Shown piece by piece: positions 18,038 through 28,797 of a stretch of 51,396 bases of DNA. Both the position numbers and the translations under genes were made by a program. The stretch is from an uncultured Ruminococcus sp. (GTDB taxonomy: Bacteria; Bacillota; Clostridia; Oscillospirales; Ruminococcaceae): positions 1-51,396 of the forward strand of contig CAMWYX010000014.1 in the NCBI GenBank assembly GCA_947178575.1, written 5' to 3'. The notes beneath the pieces were generated by a model that was not told where the DNA came from, made no database searches, and saw nothing but the letters and a program-made list of their open reading frames with translations. The stretch's first letter is position 1; each line of letters begins with the position of its first letter.

Positions 18038-18874
18038 TCAATACGGAAGCCTGAATCTGCTGACACGCCATTCTCCGTCATCGTTTTTCACTATGGAAAA
18101 TTCGTTCTCAATTATGGTTATTCCGTTTCCCAGTCCGTCATCGGAATACGTACTTTCGGCAGTAAATACTATTTCATTTTCACTGCGTGATATTATTCCG
18201 GAAAGCACAGTCTGTTCAAAAAAAATATCAGACCCACGCATACCGTTAAGACAGTATACATGACCGTCATCTTCTATGAAAATCTCGCTGAGTGTATCGG
18301 GATATTCCGGACTGAAAATCATATGATAATCAGCCATTACATCTGCAAAAGAATTTATATCCGGTTCGGTAACAAGATAATACCGCCAGCCGTAATCATT
18401 TGTTATATATTGCGATTCGTCCAGTTCATATGGTGAACCCACAGTAAAATTCCATTCTTTCAGGCATGCTTCGCCGAAAAGATACTGTGCTTCCATAATT
18501 ATTTCATCGTCTGACTGTTCCGGAACAAAATCGTAAGATTCCGTGGTTTCCGGCAATTCCGACTGTGATTCTGCCGGCGGTTCTGATGCTGACACCGACT
18601 GTGACACAGATTGCGGTGCTGCCTGCGGTTGAATTACAGAAACAGACGGCACAGATGAAACCGGTTCGGTTTCTGCCGTTTTGGTTTCCGGAACGGTTAC
18701 AGAATCCGTGGCCGCAACCGCTCCGGAGACAGAAAGTTCTGCCGAATCTTCGGACGTGATAAGCGGTACGGAACTTTCGGATATATCTTCCGCTGTTCTG
18801 CTTTCACAACTCCATAATGCACATAAAGCCGGAACAATAACCAATGCAGAAAGTTTTATATATTTTATCTCCAT
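18038..18874 (-). CDS. Putative lipoprotein with Ser/Pro/Thr-rich linker
   Basis: 278 residues. The signal peptide ends in LWSC with the likely lipidated Cys at 23. Residues 24-115 are a low-complexity Ser/Glu/Pro/Thr linker. Residues about 120-278 form a compact domain of unknown identity (QYLFGEACLKEWNF, SEIFIEDDGHVYCLNG, DDGEWRVSRFRLPY). A distant resemblance to IseA-type cell-wall hydrolase inhibitors is possible but not secure. The ATG at 18874 lies 3 nt after the rnr stop codon, so it is translated from the rnr transcript. The linker suggests it reaches into the wall. Confidence 0.75.
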   Translation of the reverse strand: MEIKYIKLSALVIVPALCALWSCESRTAEDISESSVPLITSEDSAELSVSGAVAATDSVTVPETKTAETEPVSSVPSVSVIQPQAAPQSVSQSVSASEPPAESQSELPETTESYDFVPEQSDDEIIMEAQYLFGEACLKEWNFTVGSPYELDESQYITNDYGWRYYLVTEPDINSFADVMADYHMIFSPEYPDTLSEIFIEDDGHVYCLNGMRGSDIFFEQTVLSGIISRSENEIVFTAESTYSDDGLGNGITIIENEFSIVKNDDGEWRVSRFRLPY

Positions 18875-18877
18875 AAT

Positions 18878-21028
18878 TTATCCCTCATCGTCAAGAACAA
18901 AGTCGATAGTTCCCTCGCTTACGTTTACAGATGCACAGAGTACCTGAACTGTATCGCCGAGTTCATACGAAACTCCGCTGAATTTTTCGGTAAGTGAAAC
19001 AGGTTCGGAATAGTCGTACTCTCCCTCCGGAAGTGACCGGATATGAACAAGCCCTTCAACCGAATCGGGAAGCTGTACATAGAATCCAAATTCTGTAACT
19101 CCCGAAATTTTCGCCGTAAAACTTTCGCCGATATGCTGTTTCATATATTCTGCCCTATAGCAGTCCTCGCATTCTCTTTCGGCGGAAACAGCACGGACTT
19201 CGGCTGACGACGACATTTCGGAGGCTTTTGACGCAAATCCGCTGTAGCGTTTTTCAAGCCATATTTCATTATATCCGGCAAGAATATCTGTAATTATCCG
19301 GTGTATTGCAAGGTCGGGGTAACGACGTATCGGAGAAGTAAAATGTGCATAGTCTTTCAGCACAAGTCCGAAATGTCCGAGCGGTTCGTCTGAATATTTC
19401 GCCTTTGCCATGGAACGCAGAACCATCATATTTACTGCTTCAAACTTATCAGTTCCCCGTACATTGTCGAGGATTTCGGCGGCATGAGACGGTGAAAACT
19501 CCTGAAAATGGGGATATTCCACACCGGCTTTCACCAGCATTGCACAGAGTGCTGCGACCTTTTCCTCCGGAGGATTTTCGTGAATCCGATAAACAAACGG
19601 CGATTTATGCCGGCGTGCAAGTTTAGCTGCTGCCTCATTGGCACACAGCATAAATTCTTCTATGATACGTTCCGATTTTCCACGTTCACGAGGGACTATA
19701 CCACAGCATATACCATCATTTCCGATTATCAGACGGCTTTCAACTGTTTCGAGTTCCGGAGCATGACGCATTTTTTTACGGCGGATAAGTATATCTGCCA
19801 GTTCGTTCATAACGGGTATTTCACCGGAAACACATGAATATTTTTCAATTATTCCACTATCTGCTGAATTGTCAAGAATCCGGTTTATTTCGCTGTAGAC
19901 TCCCTTTACTCTTGAACGTATAACCGATTTGCAGAACCTGAAATCCAGCATTTCGCCGTCACTGCTCAAATCCATAAAAGCTGACAGCGTGAGCCTGTCC
20001 TCGTCCGGATTAAGGGAACATATACCGTTTGATAATTCTTTCGGAAGCATAGGCACAACTTTATCCGCATAATATACGCTCGTACCACGACGGAGTGCTT
20101 CTTTGTCGAGCGCACTGTTTCCCCTTACATAGAAAGAAACATCGGCAATATGAACGCCGAGACGGTATCCTTTTTCTGTCCGTTCAACCGATACAGCGTC
20201 ATCAAGGTCTTTTGATTCTGCACTGTCTATGGTGAAAACCGGCATATATCGCAAATCTTCACGGTTATTGAAAGAATATTCCTGAACTCCTCCCTCTGAT
20301 ATTTTACGAGCTTCCTTTAAAACGTCCGGAGGAAATTCGCTGACAATCCCGTGAGAAGCAAGGATTGATTCTGCACAGGCGGAGGCAAGCTCTGAACTTC
20401 CGAAAACAGAAATTATTTTTACTTTATGCTCTGCGTGACGACGGCCTCTGTATACGATTTCGGCAAGAACTTTATCGCCCTCGGAAAACGAAACGTTTCC
20501 GGATTCCATTATTGTCATATAATTTTTAGATGCACTGTCCGGAACAAGAAAAAATCTGTCGTCAGCGTATTCTATTCTGCCTGTAAGCGTTGTACTGCCG
20601 AATTTAAGAATATCCTGAACTTCTCCCTCCGGCTCGCCGGAACGTGACGGAATATCAGAAATAAGCACGACATCATTCGGCATTGCACCGAGCATACATT
20701 TTCCGGGGATAAAATATTCTGTTCCGTCGTCTGTTTCGGCAAATCCGAAAGTACGGCTGAGGCGTGAAATTCTGGCGGTTCTGAATCCGAGTTTTGAACA
20801 CAAAGCAACTTTCATTCCTTTACGCACTGTAATGATTCCCTCATCACGGAGCTGTGAAAAAGCCTCGGCGAAATTTTCGTGTCCGGATTTTTTAGTACGA
20901 CATTTTGTTTCAAGTTCCGAAACCGGCATGAGTTTCTTATTATATCCACGCAGAAAAGTAACTATTTTATTTTTATAGCTTTCCACAGAAATTTCATTAT
21001 TATTATTTTTCTTTTTTTTATCAGACAT
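18878..21028 (-). CDS. rnr: Ribonuclease R
   Basis: 716 residues from the ATG at 21028 (AAAGGAAGG upstream; a GTG at 21040 would sit on top of that site). Processive 3'-5' exoribonuclease. Order: Lys/Asn-rich tail, winged helix (about 12-75), cold-shock-like domains, the RNB catalytic domain with the Asp cluster in DSAESKDLDDAV and HIADVSFYV, and a C-terminal S1 domain (GESFTAKISGVTEFGFYVQL). It lies downstream of secG, with a terminator between them, and upstream of a lipoprotein. smpB, a frequent neighbour in Firmicutes, is absent here. Confidence 0.95.
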   Translation of the reverse strand: MSDKKKKNNNNEISVESYKNKIVTFLRGYNKKLMPVSELETKCRTKKSGHENFAEAFSQLRDEGIITVRKGMKVALCSKLGFRTARISRLSRTFGFAETDDGTEYFIPGKCMLGAMPNDVVLISDIPSRSGEPEGEVQDILKFGSTTLTGRIEYADDRFFLVPDSASKNYMTIMESGNVSFSEGDKVLAEIVYRGRRHAEHKVKIISVFGSSELASACAESILASHGIVSEFPPDVLKEARKISEGGVQEYSFNNREDLRYMPVFTIDSAESKDLDDAVSVERTEKGYRLGVHIADVSFYVRGNSALDKEALRRGTSVYYADKVVPMLPKELSNGICSLNPDEDRLTLSAFMDLSSDGEMLDFRFCKSVIRSRVKGVYSEINRILDNSADSGIIEKYSCVSGEIPVMNELADILIRRKKMRHAPELETVESRLIIGNDGICCGIVPRERGKSERIIEEFMLCANEAAAKLARRHKSPFVYRIHENPPEEKVAALCAMLVKAGVEYPHFQEFSPSHAAEILDNVRGTDKFEAVNMMVLRSMAKAKYSDEPLGHFGLVLKDYAHFTSPIRRYPDLAIHRIITDILAGYNEIWLEKRYSGFASKASEMSSSAEVRAVSAERECEDCYRAEYMKQHIGESFTAKISGVTEFGFYVQLPDSVEGLVHIRSLPEGEYDYSEPVSLTEKFSGVSYELGDTVQVLCASVNVSEGTIDFVLDDEG

Positions 21029-21049
21029 ACTATTATACACCTTCCTTTG

Positions 21050-21084
21050 TAAAAAAGCCCCATGACCTTAAACGGTCACAGGGC
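21050..21084 (-). terminator. Terminator between secG and rnr
   Basis: GCCCTGTGACC (21084-21074) pairs with GGTCATGGGGC (21067-21057) on the minus strand, followed by TTTTTT. rnr translation starts only about 23 nt after the T-run, so rnr needs read-through or a hidden promoter. Confidence 0.85.
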
Positions 21085-21090
21085 GGATAA

Positions 21091-21351
21091 TTACTTATTG
21101 GTAAAAATCGGGATAATATTTACTGCCAGCGTAATCACGAAAAGAATGATTCCGAAGATTCTTGTAACTTTTGCAAGTATTGCTTCACGTGACCTGCCCT
21201 CGTTCTTGCCGTAGAAAGAATCAGTACTTGCACCTGTAAGAGCAGCTGTCATGCCGTCCTGCGATTTTGATTCCTGACAAAGGCAAAGGATAATAATTGC
21301 AACGCAGGAAACGAGCAGGAGTGCACCGCCGATGATTTCGAGAATACTCAT
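21091..21351 (-). CDS. secG: Preprotein translocase subunit SecG
   Basis: 86 residues. Two transmembrane helices (about 2-25 and 62-82) flank a cytoplasmic loop with DGMTAALTGASTDSFYGKN, the recognisable SecG signature. It is an accessory subunit of SecYEG. The ATG is preceded by GGAGGTTGTTTT. It has its own promoter and terminator, so rnr expression may be partly uncoupled. Confidence 0.95.
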   Translation of the reverse strand: MSILEIIGGALLLVSCVAIIILCLCQESKSQDGMTAALTGASTDSFYGKNEGRSREAILAKVTRIFGIILFVITLAVNIIPIFTNK

Positions 21352-21420
21352 AAAACAACCTCCATAATTTTAAATTTAAAATAAAAAACGGCACAGCCGA
21401 ATATTTCAAATAACTTCTTA

Positions 21421-21449
21421 ATTATATCACATTCTGCCTGATTTTGCAA
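21421..21449 (-). promoter_or_regulatory. Promoter of secG
   Basis: TTGCAA (21449-21444) and TATAAT (21426-21421) with a 17-nt spacer on the minus strand. Confidence 0.85.
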
Positions 21450-21595
21450 TAGTTCTTCAAAAAAATTCATAGAAATTTATGGAACTCTTTTTGTGCATTT
21501 TTAACAAATAGTTTTTTGTTCTGAAAAGTTCCGGCTTCGCATATAAATAAATCAGAAAGCACAAAACCGCAATAAAATAACAAAGGAGTAAATAT

Positions 21596-21874
21596 ATGAC
21601 GGACAAACCTTTAACAAAATCACATGGAATTATACTCGAAAACCGGCACACTATGCAGATTTCAGGAATCACCGATGTGGACAGCTTTGACGAACGTGTG
21701 ATATGTGTATATACTCAGCTCGGAGAACTGACAATAAAGGGCAGAGAACTGCATATCGACAATATGAGTATAGAAACAGGCGATATGACTATAAGCGGTG
21801 ATATATGGTCGGCTGTATACGGTGACAAGGAGAAAAAACACCCCGTTTCGGCTCTCGGGAGACTTTTTAAATGA
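21596..21874 (+). CDS. yabP: Sporulation protein YabP
   Basis: 92 residues. YabP family: short, beta-rich, with LENRHTMQISGITDVDSFDE, GELTIKGRELHI and the SGDIWSAVYGD end. In Bacillus it is expressed in the mother cell and needed for sporulation. The ATG has AAAGGAGTAAATAT. Upstream, CATATAAAT (21540-21548) resembles a sigma-E -10, but no convincing -35 was found. It overlaps yabQ by 4 nt (ATGA). The window therefore carries sporulation genes, though this does not prove the strain sporulates. Confidence 0.93.
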   Translation: MTDKPLTKSHGIILENRHTMQISGITDVDSFDERVICVYTQLGELTIKGRELHIDNMSIETGDMTISGDIWSAVYGDKEKKHPVSALGRLFK

Positions 21875-22326
21875 ATGTTCCCGAAACTTTCTTTACTATT
21901 CAGGAAGAACTTACACTTTTCGGATTATCATGCCTGTTCGGCGCTGTTCTCGGTGTATATTATGATATTTTCCGCTGTCTCAGGCTGATATTTCCGCACA
22001 ACCGCATAATGACCGCATCAGAAGATATACTTTTTCTCATGGGCTATGGAATATTTCTGACTGCATTTGCATCGGCAGCAGCACGGGGAGAACTCAGATT
22101 TTACTTCATAGTCGGAAATTCACTGGGATTTATTGTATATCTTCTGACAGTCGGAAGTCTGATAACACGCATACTTAAAAAAATTCTGAATCTAATAAAA
22201 ATGATAGTCGGCATAATATTCAAGCCGTTTAAAAGGTTATATGTGAAATTTGTGGGAGATTCCAAAAATAAAGTTAAAAACGTTAAAAATTACGAAATTG
22301 ACTTGCAAAATGATGCTGAATTGTAG
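21871..22326 (+). CDS. yabQ: Spore cortex biosynthesis protein YabQ
   Basis: 151 residues, integral membrane. Four or so hydrophobic segments with the family signature LFGAVLGVYYDIFRCLR near 27-43, and a basic C-terminal tail after residue 110. In Bacillus, YabQ is needed for cortex formation at the forespore membrane. Start codon and yabP stop share ATGA, so translation is coupled. The divIC promoter lies in the last 25 nt of this gene. Confidence 0.92.
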   Translation: MNVPETFFTIQEELTLFGLSCLFGAVLGVYYDIFRCLRLIFPHNRIMTASEDILFLMGYGIFLTAFASAAARGELRFYFIVGNSLGFIVYLLTVGSLITRILKKILNLIKMIVGIIFKPFKRLYVKFVGDSKNKVKNVKNYEIDLQNDAEL

Positions 22327-22332
22327 TATAAT
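22303..22332 (+). promoter_or_regulatory. Promoter of the divIC-type gene within yabQ
   Basis: TTGCAA (22303-22308), 18-nt spacer, TATAAT (22327-22332). A second TATAAT overlaps at 22332-22337. This would give the division gene vegetative expression independent of the sporulation genes. Confidence 0.65.
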
Positions 22333-22366
22333 ATAATGAAATAATAAATAAGGGAATGAGATTGTC

Positions 22367-22714
22367 TTGCCGGAAAAAAAGAGAAAAAAATCAAAGACAA
22401 ATCAGCATAAGGGCAGAAAAAGAAGAAAAAACAAAAAGGGTCTTTTTAACCGTGGGCTTTTCAAAATCGCAGCCGCAGCAGCAGTAATCGGCTGTGCAGT
22501 GGTACTTATCACCACCGAAGGAGAATGCATGGACAAGGAAAAAGAACTCGCCGAACTTCAGGCCAAAATAGATTCGTATAACCTCGAAAACGCCGAATTG
22601 CAAAGAACTCTTGACAGCAACGACCTCTCGGAATATATGGAACGTATAGCCCTTGAAGAACGAGGATACGCCTATCCGGACGAACGCAGATTCTATGATA
22701 CATCAAGGGATTAA
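22367..22714 (+). CDS. divIC: Septum formation initiator (DivIC/FtsB family)
   Basis: 115 residues from a TTG at 22367. No ATG or GTG in frame suits the length, and AAGGGAATGAG supplies a modest ribosome binding site. Very basic N-terminus (about 1-28), one transmembrane helix (33-49), then a coiled coil with the heptads ELAELQAKIDSYNLENAELQ. The C-terminus EYMERIALEERGYAYPDE matches DivIC/FtsB. It works with FtsL and DivIB in the divisome. yabP-yabQ-divIC-S1 is the standard Firmicutes order. Confidence 0.92.
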   Translation: MPEKKRKKSKTNQHKGRKRRKNKKGLFNRGLFKIAAAAAVIGCAVVLITTEGECMDKEKELAELQAKIDSYNLENAELQRTLDSNDLSEYMERIALEERGYAYPDERRFYDTSRD

Positions 22715-22817
22715 TAATGCGCTGACACTTCTTTCGGGAGTCCGTGCTATATCCATTTACTCCCGTACATCGTCGGCATAAATCAGACTATATTTTTATA
22801 AGGAGTTTTAAATACAT

Positions 22818-23267
22818 ATGCAGCAGCTGGAAATTGGAAAAATCTACACAGGCAAAGTCAAGGGAATCGCTCAGTACGGTGCGTTTATCGATATTGACGG
22901 CGGCGGAACGGGAATGGTGCATATTTCCGAAATTGCCAACACTTTCGTCAACGAAATACGTGACCACCTCACAGAAGGTCAGGAAGTCCGTGTAAAAGTC
23001 ATCGGCATAAACGAACAGGGTAAAGTCAGTCTGTCCATAAAAAAAGCCTCCGATGATAACGGCGAAAAAGAAAAAAGACCTTTCAGACGTGACGGAGGAA
23101 AAGAAAGAGAACGCCGTAAGCCTAACGTATACGAACCCAAACGCTCTATTCCACAATCAGAAATGACATTCGAGGATATGATGTCACACTTCAAACAGTC
23201 AAGCGAGGAGAAAATAGGAGACCTCAAAAGAAATAACGACCGCAAGAACGGAGCAAGAAGAAAATAA
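22818..23267 (+). CDS. S1 domain RNA-binding protein (YabR-like)
   Basis: 149 residues. An N-terminal S1/OB fold (3-75: GKIYTGKVKGIAQYGAFIDI, GMVHISEIA, GKVSLSIKKA) is followed by a basic, disordered region (80-115) and a short conserved C-terminal stretch (MTFEDMMSHFKQSSEEKIGDL). It corresponds to B. subtilis YabR by context and domain. The RNA target is unknown. Its ATG has AAGGAGTTTTAAATACAT. A 7-bp inverted repeat (CGGGAGT/ACTCCCG, 22735-22765) lies in the gap after divIC. Confidence 0.9.
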   Translation: MQQLEIGKIYTGKVKGIAQYGAFIDIDGGGTGMVHISEIANTFVNEIRDHLTEGQEVRVKVIGINEQGKVSLSIKKASDDNGEKEKRPFRRDGGKERERRKPNVYEPKRSIPQSEMTFEDMMSHFKQSSEEKIGDLKRNNDRKNGARRK

Positions 23268-23284
23268 TCAAATTAATAAAATAT

Positions 23285-23334
23285 GCACCTGAATTTCCGA
23301 TATATACTTTCGGAAATTCGGGTGCATTGCTTTT
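23285..23334 (+). terminator. Terminator of the yabP-divIC-S1 cluster
   Basis: GCACCTGAATTTCCGA (23285-23300) pairs with TCGGAAATTCGGGTGC (23310-23325): 16 bp with one G-U. A short T-rich tail follows. Confidence 0.85.
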
Positions 23335-23412
23335 ACGTGTACAGATAATACCGTTTTTTTGTGCATTACGCCGGTTTTCAGCGTATAATGTTTTAATTCG
23401 CTCGTTTTTCTA

Positions 23413-23441
23413 TTGACATAATTTTCCGTGTTTGGTATAAT
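23413..23441 (+). promoter_or_regulatory. Promoter of the glycan operon
   Basis: TTGACA (23413-23418), 17-nt spacer, TATAAT (23436-23441). A leader hairpin follows at 23460-23489 (AATCGGTGATT with AATCACGGATT, one mismatch). Confidence 0.9.
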
Positions 23442-23508
23442 TGTTTTATGTGTACTAAGAATCGGTGATTATCAGTACAATCACGGATTCCGGAAGGATT
23501 AAAATTTT

Positions 23509-24887
23509 ATGAAAAGAGATAAATTCAAAAGGCTTATTTCCTTTGCACTTGCTCTGATTATGCTTGCTGTGCTGACAGGAAGCTTTGCCTTAATCTGGTA
23601 CATCTACTACAGCGAAACAATCGTACTCCCCTACTACCGGCGTGGAAACTGGGTTCTTATCGGCATATACTGCATTCTTGTCTGGATATTTTTCAAGGCA
23701 TACGGCGGATTCAAACTGGGTTATCTCAAAAAAACAGATATGCTCTACTCTCAGCTTATCTCAATGGTATGTGTAAATTTTATAGCATATTTTCTTATAA
23801 GCCTTATCGGAAGAGATTTTATGAAACCGTTTCCGATAGTTATGCTAACAATGGCAGATTTCGGATTTCTCGCCATATGGACACTCGCAACAGGCAGAAT
23901 AAATTTTCTGATATACCCTCCTCGGAAACTGATAATATTGTATGGCAGTCATCAGGCGGCTTCACTTGTACAAAAAATGAGCAGCCGTGTGGACAAGTAT
24001 ATGATATGCGAATCAATAAGCATAAACGAAGAACCCGAAAAAGTACGTGGACTTATACTGAAGTATGAAGGTGTGATTATCTGCGATGTACCGTCGGATA
24101 TGCGGAATAAATATGTAAAATTCTGTTATCAAAATTCCATAAGAGCGTATATCGCGCCTAAAATCTCCGATATTATCATAAGAGGTGCGGACGATATACG
24201 GCTTTTTGATACTCCGCTGCTTCTCAGCCGGAATTACGGCCTTGACTTTGAACAGCGTATTCTGAAACGTATATTCGATATTGTTTTTTCGCTGATACTG
24301 CTGATACTTCTGTCGCCGATAATGGCAGTCACCGCAGTTGCAATAAAGCTCACGGACGGCGGACCGATATTCTTCAAACAAAAACGCCTTACCATAAACG
24401 GCAGAGAATTTGAAATATACAAGTTCCGAAGCATGATTGTAAACGCCGAAAAAAAAGGCGGTGTACAGCTTGCTTCCGAAGACGACCCCCGTATAACGCC
24501 GGTAGGAAGATTTATACGAAAAGTCCGGCTGGACGAAGTTCCGCAGATACTCAATATCCTGAAAGGTGAAATGTCAGTGGTCGGACCGAGACCGGAACGT
24601 CCGGAACTTTCCGAGGAATATAAAAAATCAATGCCGGAATTTGAATACCGCCTTAAAGTAAAAGCAGGTCTTACAGGCTATGCACAGGTAACCGGAGTAT
24701 ACGACACAACACCTTATGACAAGCTGAAAATGGATTTGATGTATATTGAAAACTATTCATTCCGCATGGATTTGCAGATAGTTCTGATGACTATAAAAAT
24801 AATGCTGTTTCCGCCGAAAAGCAACGAAGCGGAACATATCGGCGCAGCAAATATAATTTCACAGAATAACAGAAAAGAGGATAAAAA

Positions 24888-24891
<4 letters not shown>
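23509..24891 (+). CDS. Polyprenyl-phosphate sugar-1-phosphate transferase (initiating glycosyltransferase)
   Basis: 460 residues. Four N-terminal membrane helices (about 10-145), a central nucleotide/CoA-binding-like domain (145-240), another membrane helix (about 255-280), and the catalytic bacterial sugar transferase domain with DGGPIFFKQKRL, EIYKFRSM, RKVRLDEVPQILNILKGEMS and VVGPRPERP. The family (WbaP/WcaJ/CpsE) moves a sugar-1-phosphate from a nucleotide sugar onto undecaprenyl phosphate, starting a surface polysaccharide. The sugar is not predictable. First gene of the operon. It overlaps manC by 4 nt. Confidence 0.93.
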
Positions 24892-27001
<2,110 letters not shown>

Positions 27002-27026
27002 ATAAATCAATCAAGGGGATTTATCT

Positions 27027-27623
27027 ATGGAAGATACAATACTCCGTACATCTTTCTTGGGGTACAAAAAAGAAGATGTGCTTAACTGCATCGACAGACT
27101 GAATCTGCTTGTTTTAGCATATGAAACAGGAAATATATCCAAAGAATACGCCGAAAAAATAATAGACACAATAATGTTAATCAATATGCACACAGCTTTT
27201 AACGGATTCAACAAAAATGATACAGATAAATATCTCAGTGAACTTATAAGCATAATAACCGGCAAGGAATATAAGCCCGATTATATAAAAATGGCAAAAC
27301 AATTTTTTAAAGATACATGGAAGGTACTGCTTGCAATATTTATTGTTACAGCTTCGCTTTTATACGCACTTATCTTTGACGGAAGTGAGATGCCATTTGT
27401 GGTAAGTTTCATGGCTTCTATCATTATTCTTACGTTAAAAGCTGTTAAATCATGGGCAAATACGATAAAAGATTTTATCAATCTGAAAAAAACAAACAGT
27501 ATTCCTGATAAAGACAAAAAAGAAATATCAAGAGGAAAATTCATGGTACAAACAGCAATACTTGCTTTTGCAGTATGGTTTCTTGTTGAACTTATATATG
27601 CAATATCCGGAGGATATATATAA
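27027..27623 (+). CDS. Unknown membrane protein with two DivIVA-like N-terminal motifs
   Basis: 198 residues. I do not recognise the family as a whole. The N-terminus (TSFLGYKKEDVLNCIDRLN, about 8-26) has the F-x-GY-x-(K/R)-x-DV-x-x-x-(I/L)-x-x-L pattern of the DivIVA lipid-binding domain. A second similar motif (TAFNGFNKNDTDKYLSEL) lies at about 57-74. About three transmembrane segments follow (roughly 95-115, 118-135, 172-192). The long coiled coil of true DivIVA is missing. It lies between gmd and the first glycosyltransferase, so it may localise or organise polysaccharide assembly. This is inference. Confidence 0.6.
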   Translation: MEDTILRTSFLGYKKEDVLNCIDRLNLLVLAYETGNISKEYAEKIIDTIMLINMHTAFNGFNKNDTDKYLSELISIITGKEYKPDYIKMAKQFFKDTWKVLLAIFIVTASLLYALIFDGSEMPFVVSFMASIIILTLKAVKSWANTIKDFINLKKTNSIPDKDKKEISRGKFMVQTAILAFAVWFLVELIYAISGGYI

Positions 27624-27645
27624 ATATAATGTTGGAGGTGATTGG

Positions 27646-28797
27646 TTGAATATAGCATTTGACGCACTGCCCCTGATAGGCGGTAATATGACCGGAATAG
27701 GCTGGTGCGAAGCCGGTCAGACTACGGCTATGGCTCGGATACACCCAGAAAATAACTACTATTACAGCTTCTTCTCCCGAAAATCAAGTGAGGACTATAT
27801 AAAAATAGAACGTATGCAACAGTTCATGCAGGATATAAAACCGAAAGCCGGACATTTTTCGGGTCTTGCATACAGAACTGTAAGCAATTTTATCCCCGTG
27901 CCTTATAAGCTCTTTTTCGGAAAAGATATTGACATCACACATTTTTTTAATTATATCGCTCCGCCCGGAGTACACGGAAAAACAGTAATTACAGTTCACG
28001 ATATGGTATACAAGGCATTTCCCGAAACAGTCCGAAGCCGTACAAAAATGATGCTTAATACCGGATTGAAGCGTTCCATGAAGCAGGCTGATATTATCGT
28101 TACGGATTCGGAATTTTCAAAATCCGAAATAATAAAATATTTTCCGCAGTATCAGGACAAAATAAGAGTGGTGCTGTGCGGTGTGGATTTGCAGAAATTC
28201 AGACCGTGCCAAAATCCTGAACGCATACCCGAAGTAAAAAAATCGCTCGGAATCGAGGGAGAATATTTCCTGTACTTAGGCACTATCGAACCACGTAAAA
28301 ATCTTGAACGCCTTATATCAGCATATCATATTTTCGCTCAGCACGTGAAAGATGCTCCTAAACTCGTGCTTGCAGGCGGAAAAGGCTGGCTGTATGACAG
28401 CATTTTTCAGAAAGTCACTGACCTGAAACTTACAGATAAAGTAATTTTCACGAAATACGTCCCCTCTGAAGATATGAATCCGCTTATGTGCGGTGCTATA
28501 GCATTCGTTTTTCCGTCAATATATGAGGGTTTTGGTATGCCTCCTCTTGAAGCTATGGCTTGCGGAGTTCCGGTTCTTGCATCTGATTCGGCATCTCTGC
28601 CGGAAGTTACCGGCGATTGTGCGGTTGTCTGCGACGCATATTCCGAGGAAAGCATAGCCGATGGTCTGAACAGACTGTATTCAGATACGGAACTCCGCTC
28701 TGAACTCAGTCGCCGTGGAATCAGACGTGCAGAAAATTTTACGTGGGAAAATTCTGCGGAACAACTCTACAGTGTCTATAAGGAACTGGTAAAATGA
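27646..28797 (+). CDS. GT4 family glycosyltransferase
   Basis: 383 residues from a TTG at 27646, chosen for the strong GGAGGTGATTGG directly before it. The longer frame upstream overlaps the previous gene. GT-B fold: N-terminal GGNMTGIGWC, then the C-terminal nucleotide-sugar domain with YLGTIEPRKNLERLI, LVLAGGKGW and the EGFGMPPLEAMACGVPVLAS motif of GT4 enzymes. It resembles mannosyl/rhamnosyl transferases that use GDP-sugars. Using GDP-D-rhamnose or GDP-mannose is inferred from the neighbours. It overlaps the next gene by 4 nt. Confidence 0.9.
   Translation: MNIAFDALPLIGGNMTGIGWCEAGQTTAMARIHPENNYYYSFFSRKSSEDYIKIERMQQFMQDIKPKAGHFSGLAYRTVSNFIPVPYKLFFGKDIDITHFFNYIAPPGVHGKTVITVHDMVYKAFPETVRSRTKMMLNTGLKRSMKQADIIVTDSEFSKSEIIKYFPQYQDKIRVVLCGVDLQKFRPCQNPERIPEVKKSLGIEGEYFLYLGTIEPRKNLERLISAYHIFAQHVKDAPKLVLAGGKGWLYDSIFQKVTDLKLTDKVIFTKYVPSEDMNPLMCGAIAFVFPSIYEGFGMPPLEAMACGVPVLASDSASLPEVTGDCAVVCDAYSEESIADGLNRLYSDTELRSELSRRGIRRAENFTWENSAEQLYSVYKELVK

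Noticed and set aside
22715-22817. A small RNA or tRNA between divIC and the S1 gene
   Set aside because: Only a 7-bp inverted repeat is visible. There is no cloverleaf, promoter or T-run.
23460-23489. Leader hairpin of the glycan operon as a riboswitch
   Set aside because: It is a single short stem with one mismatch and no T-run, too little to claim regulation.
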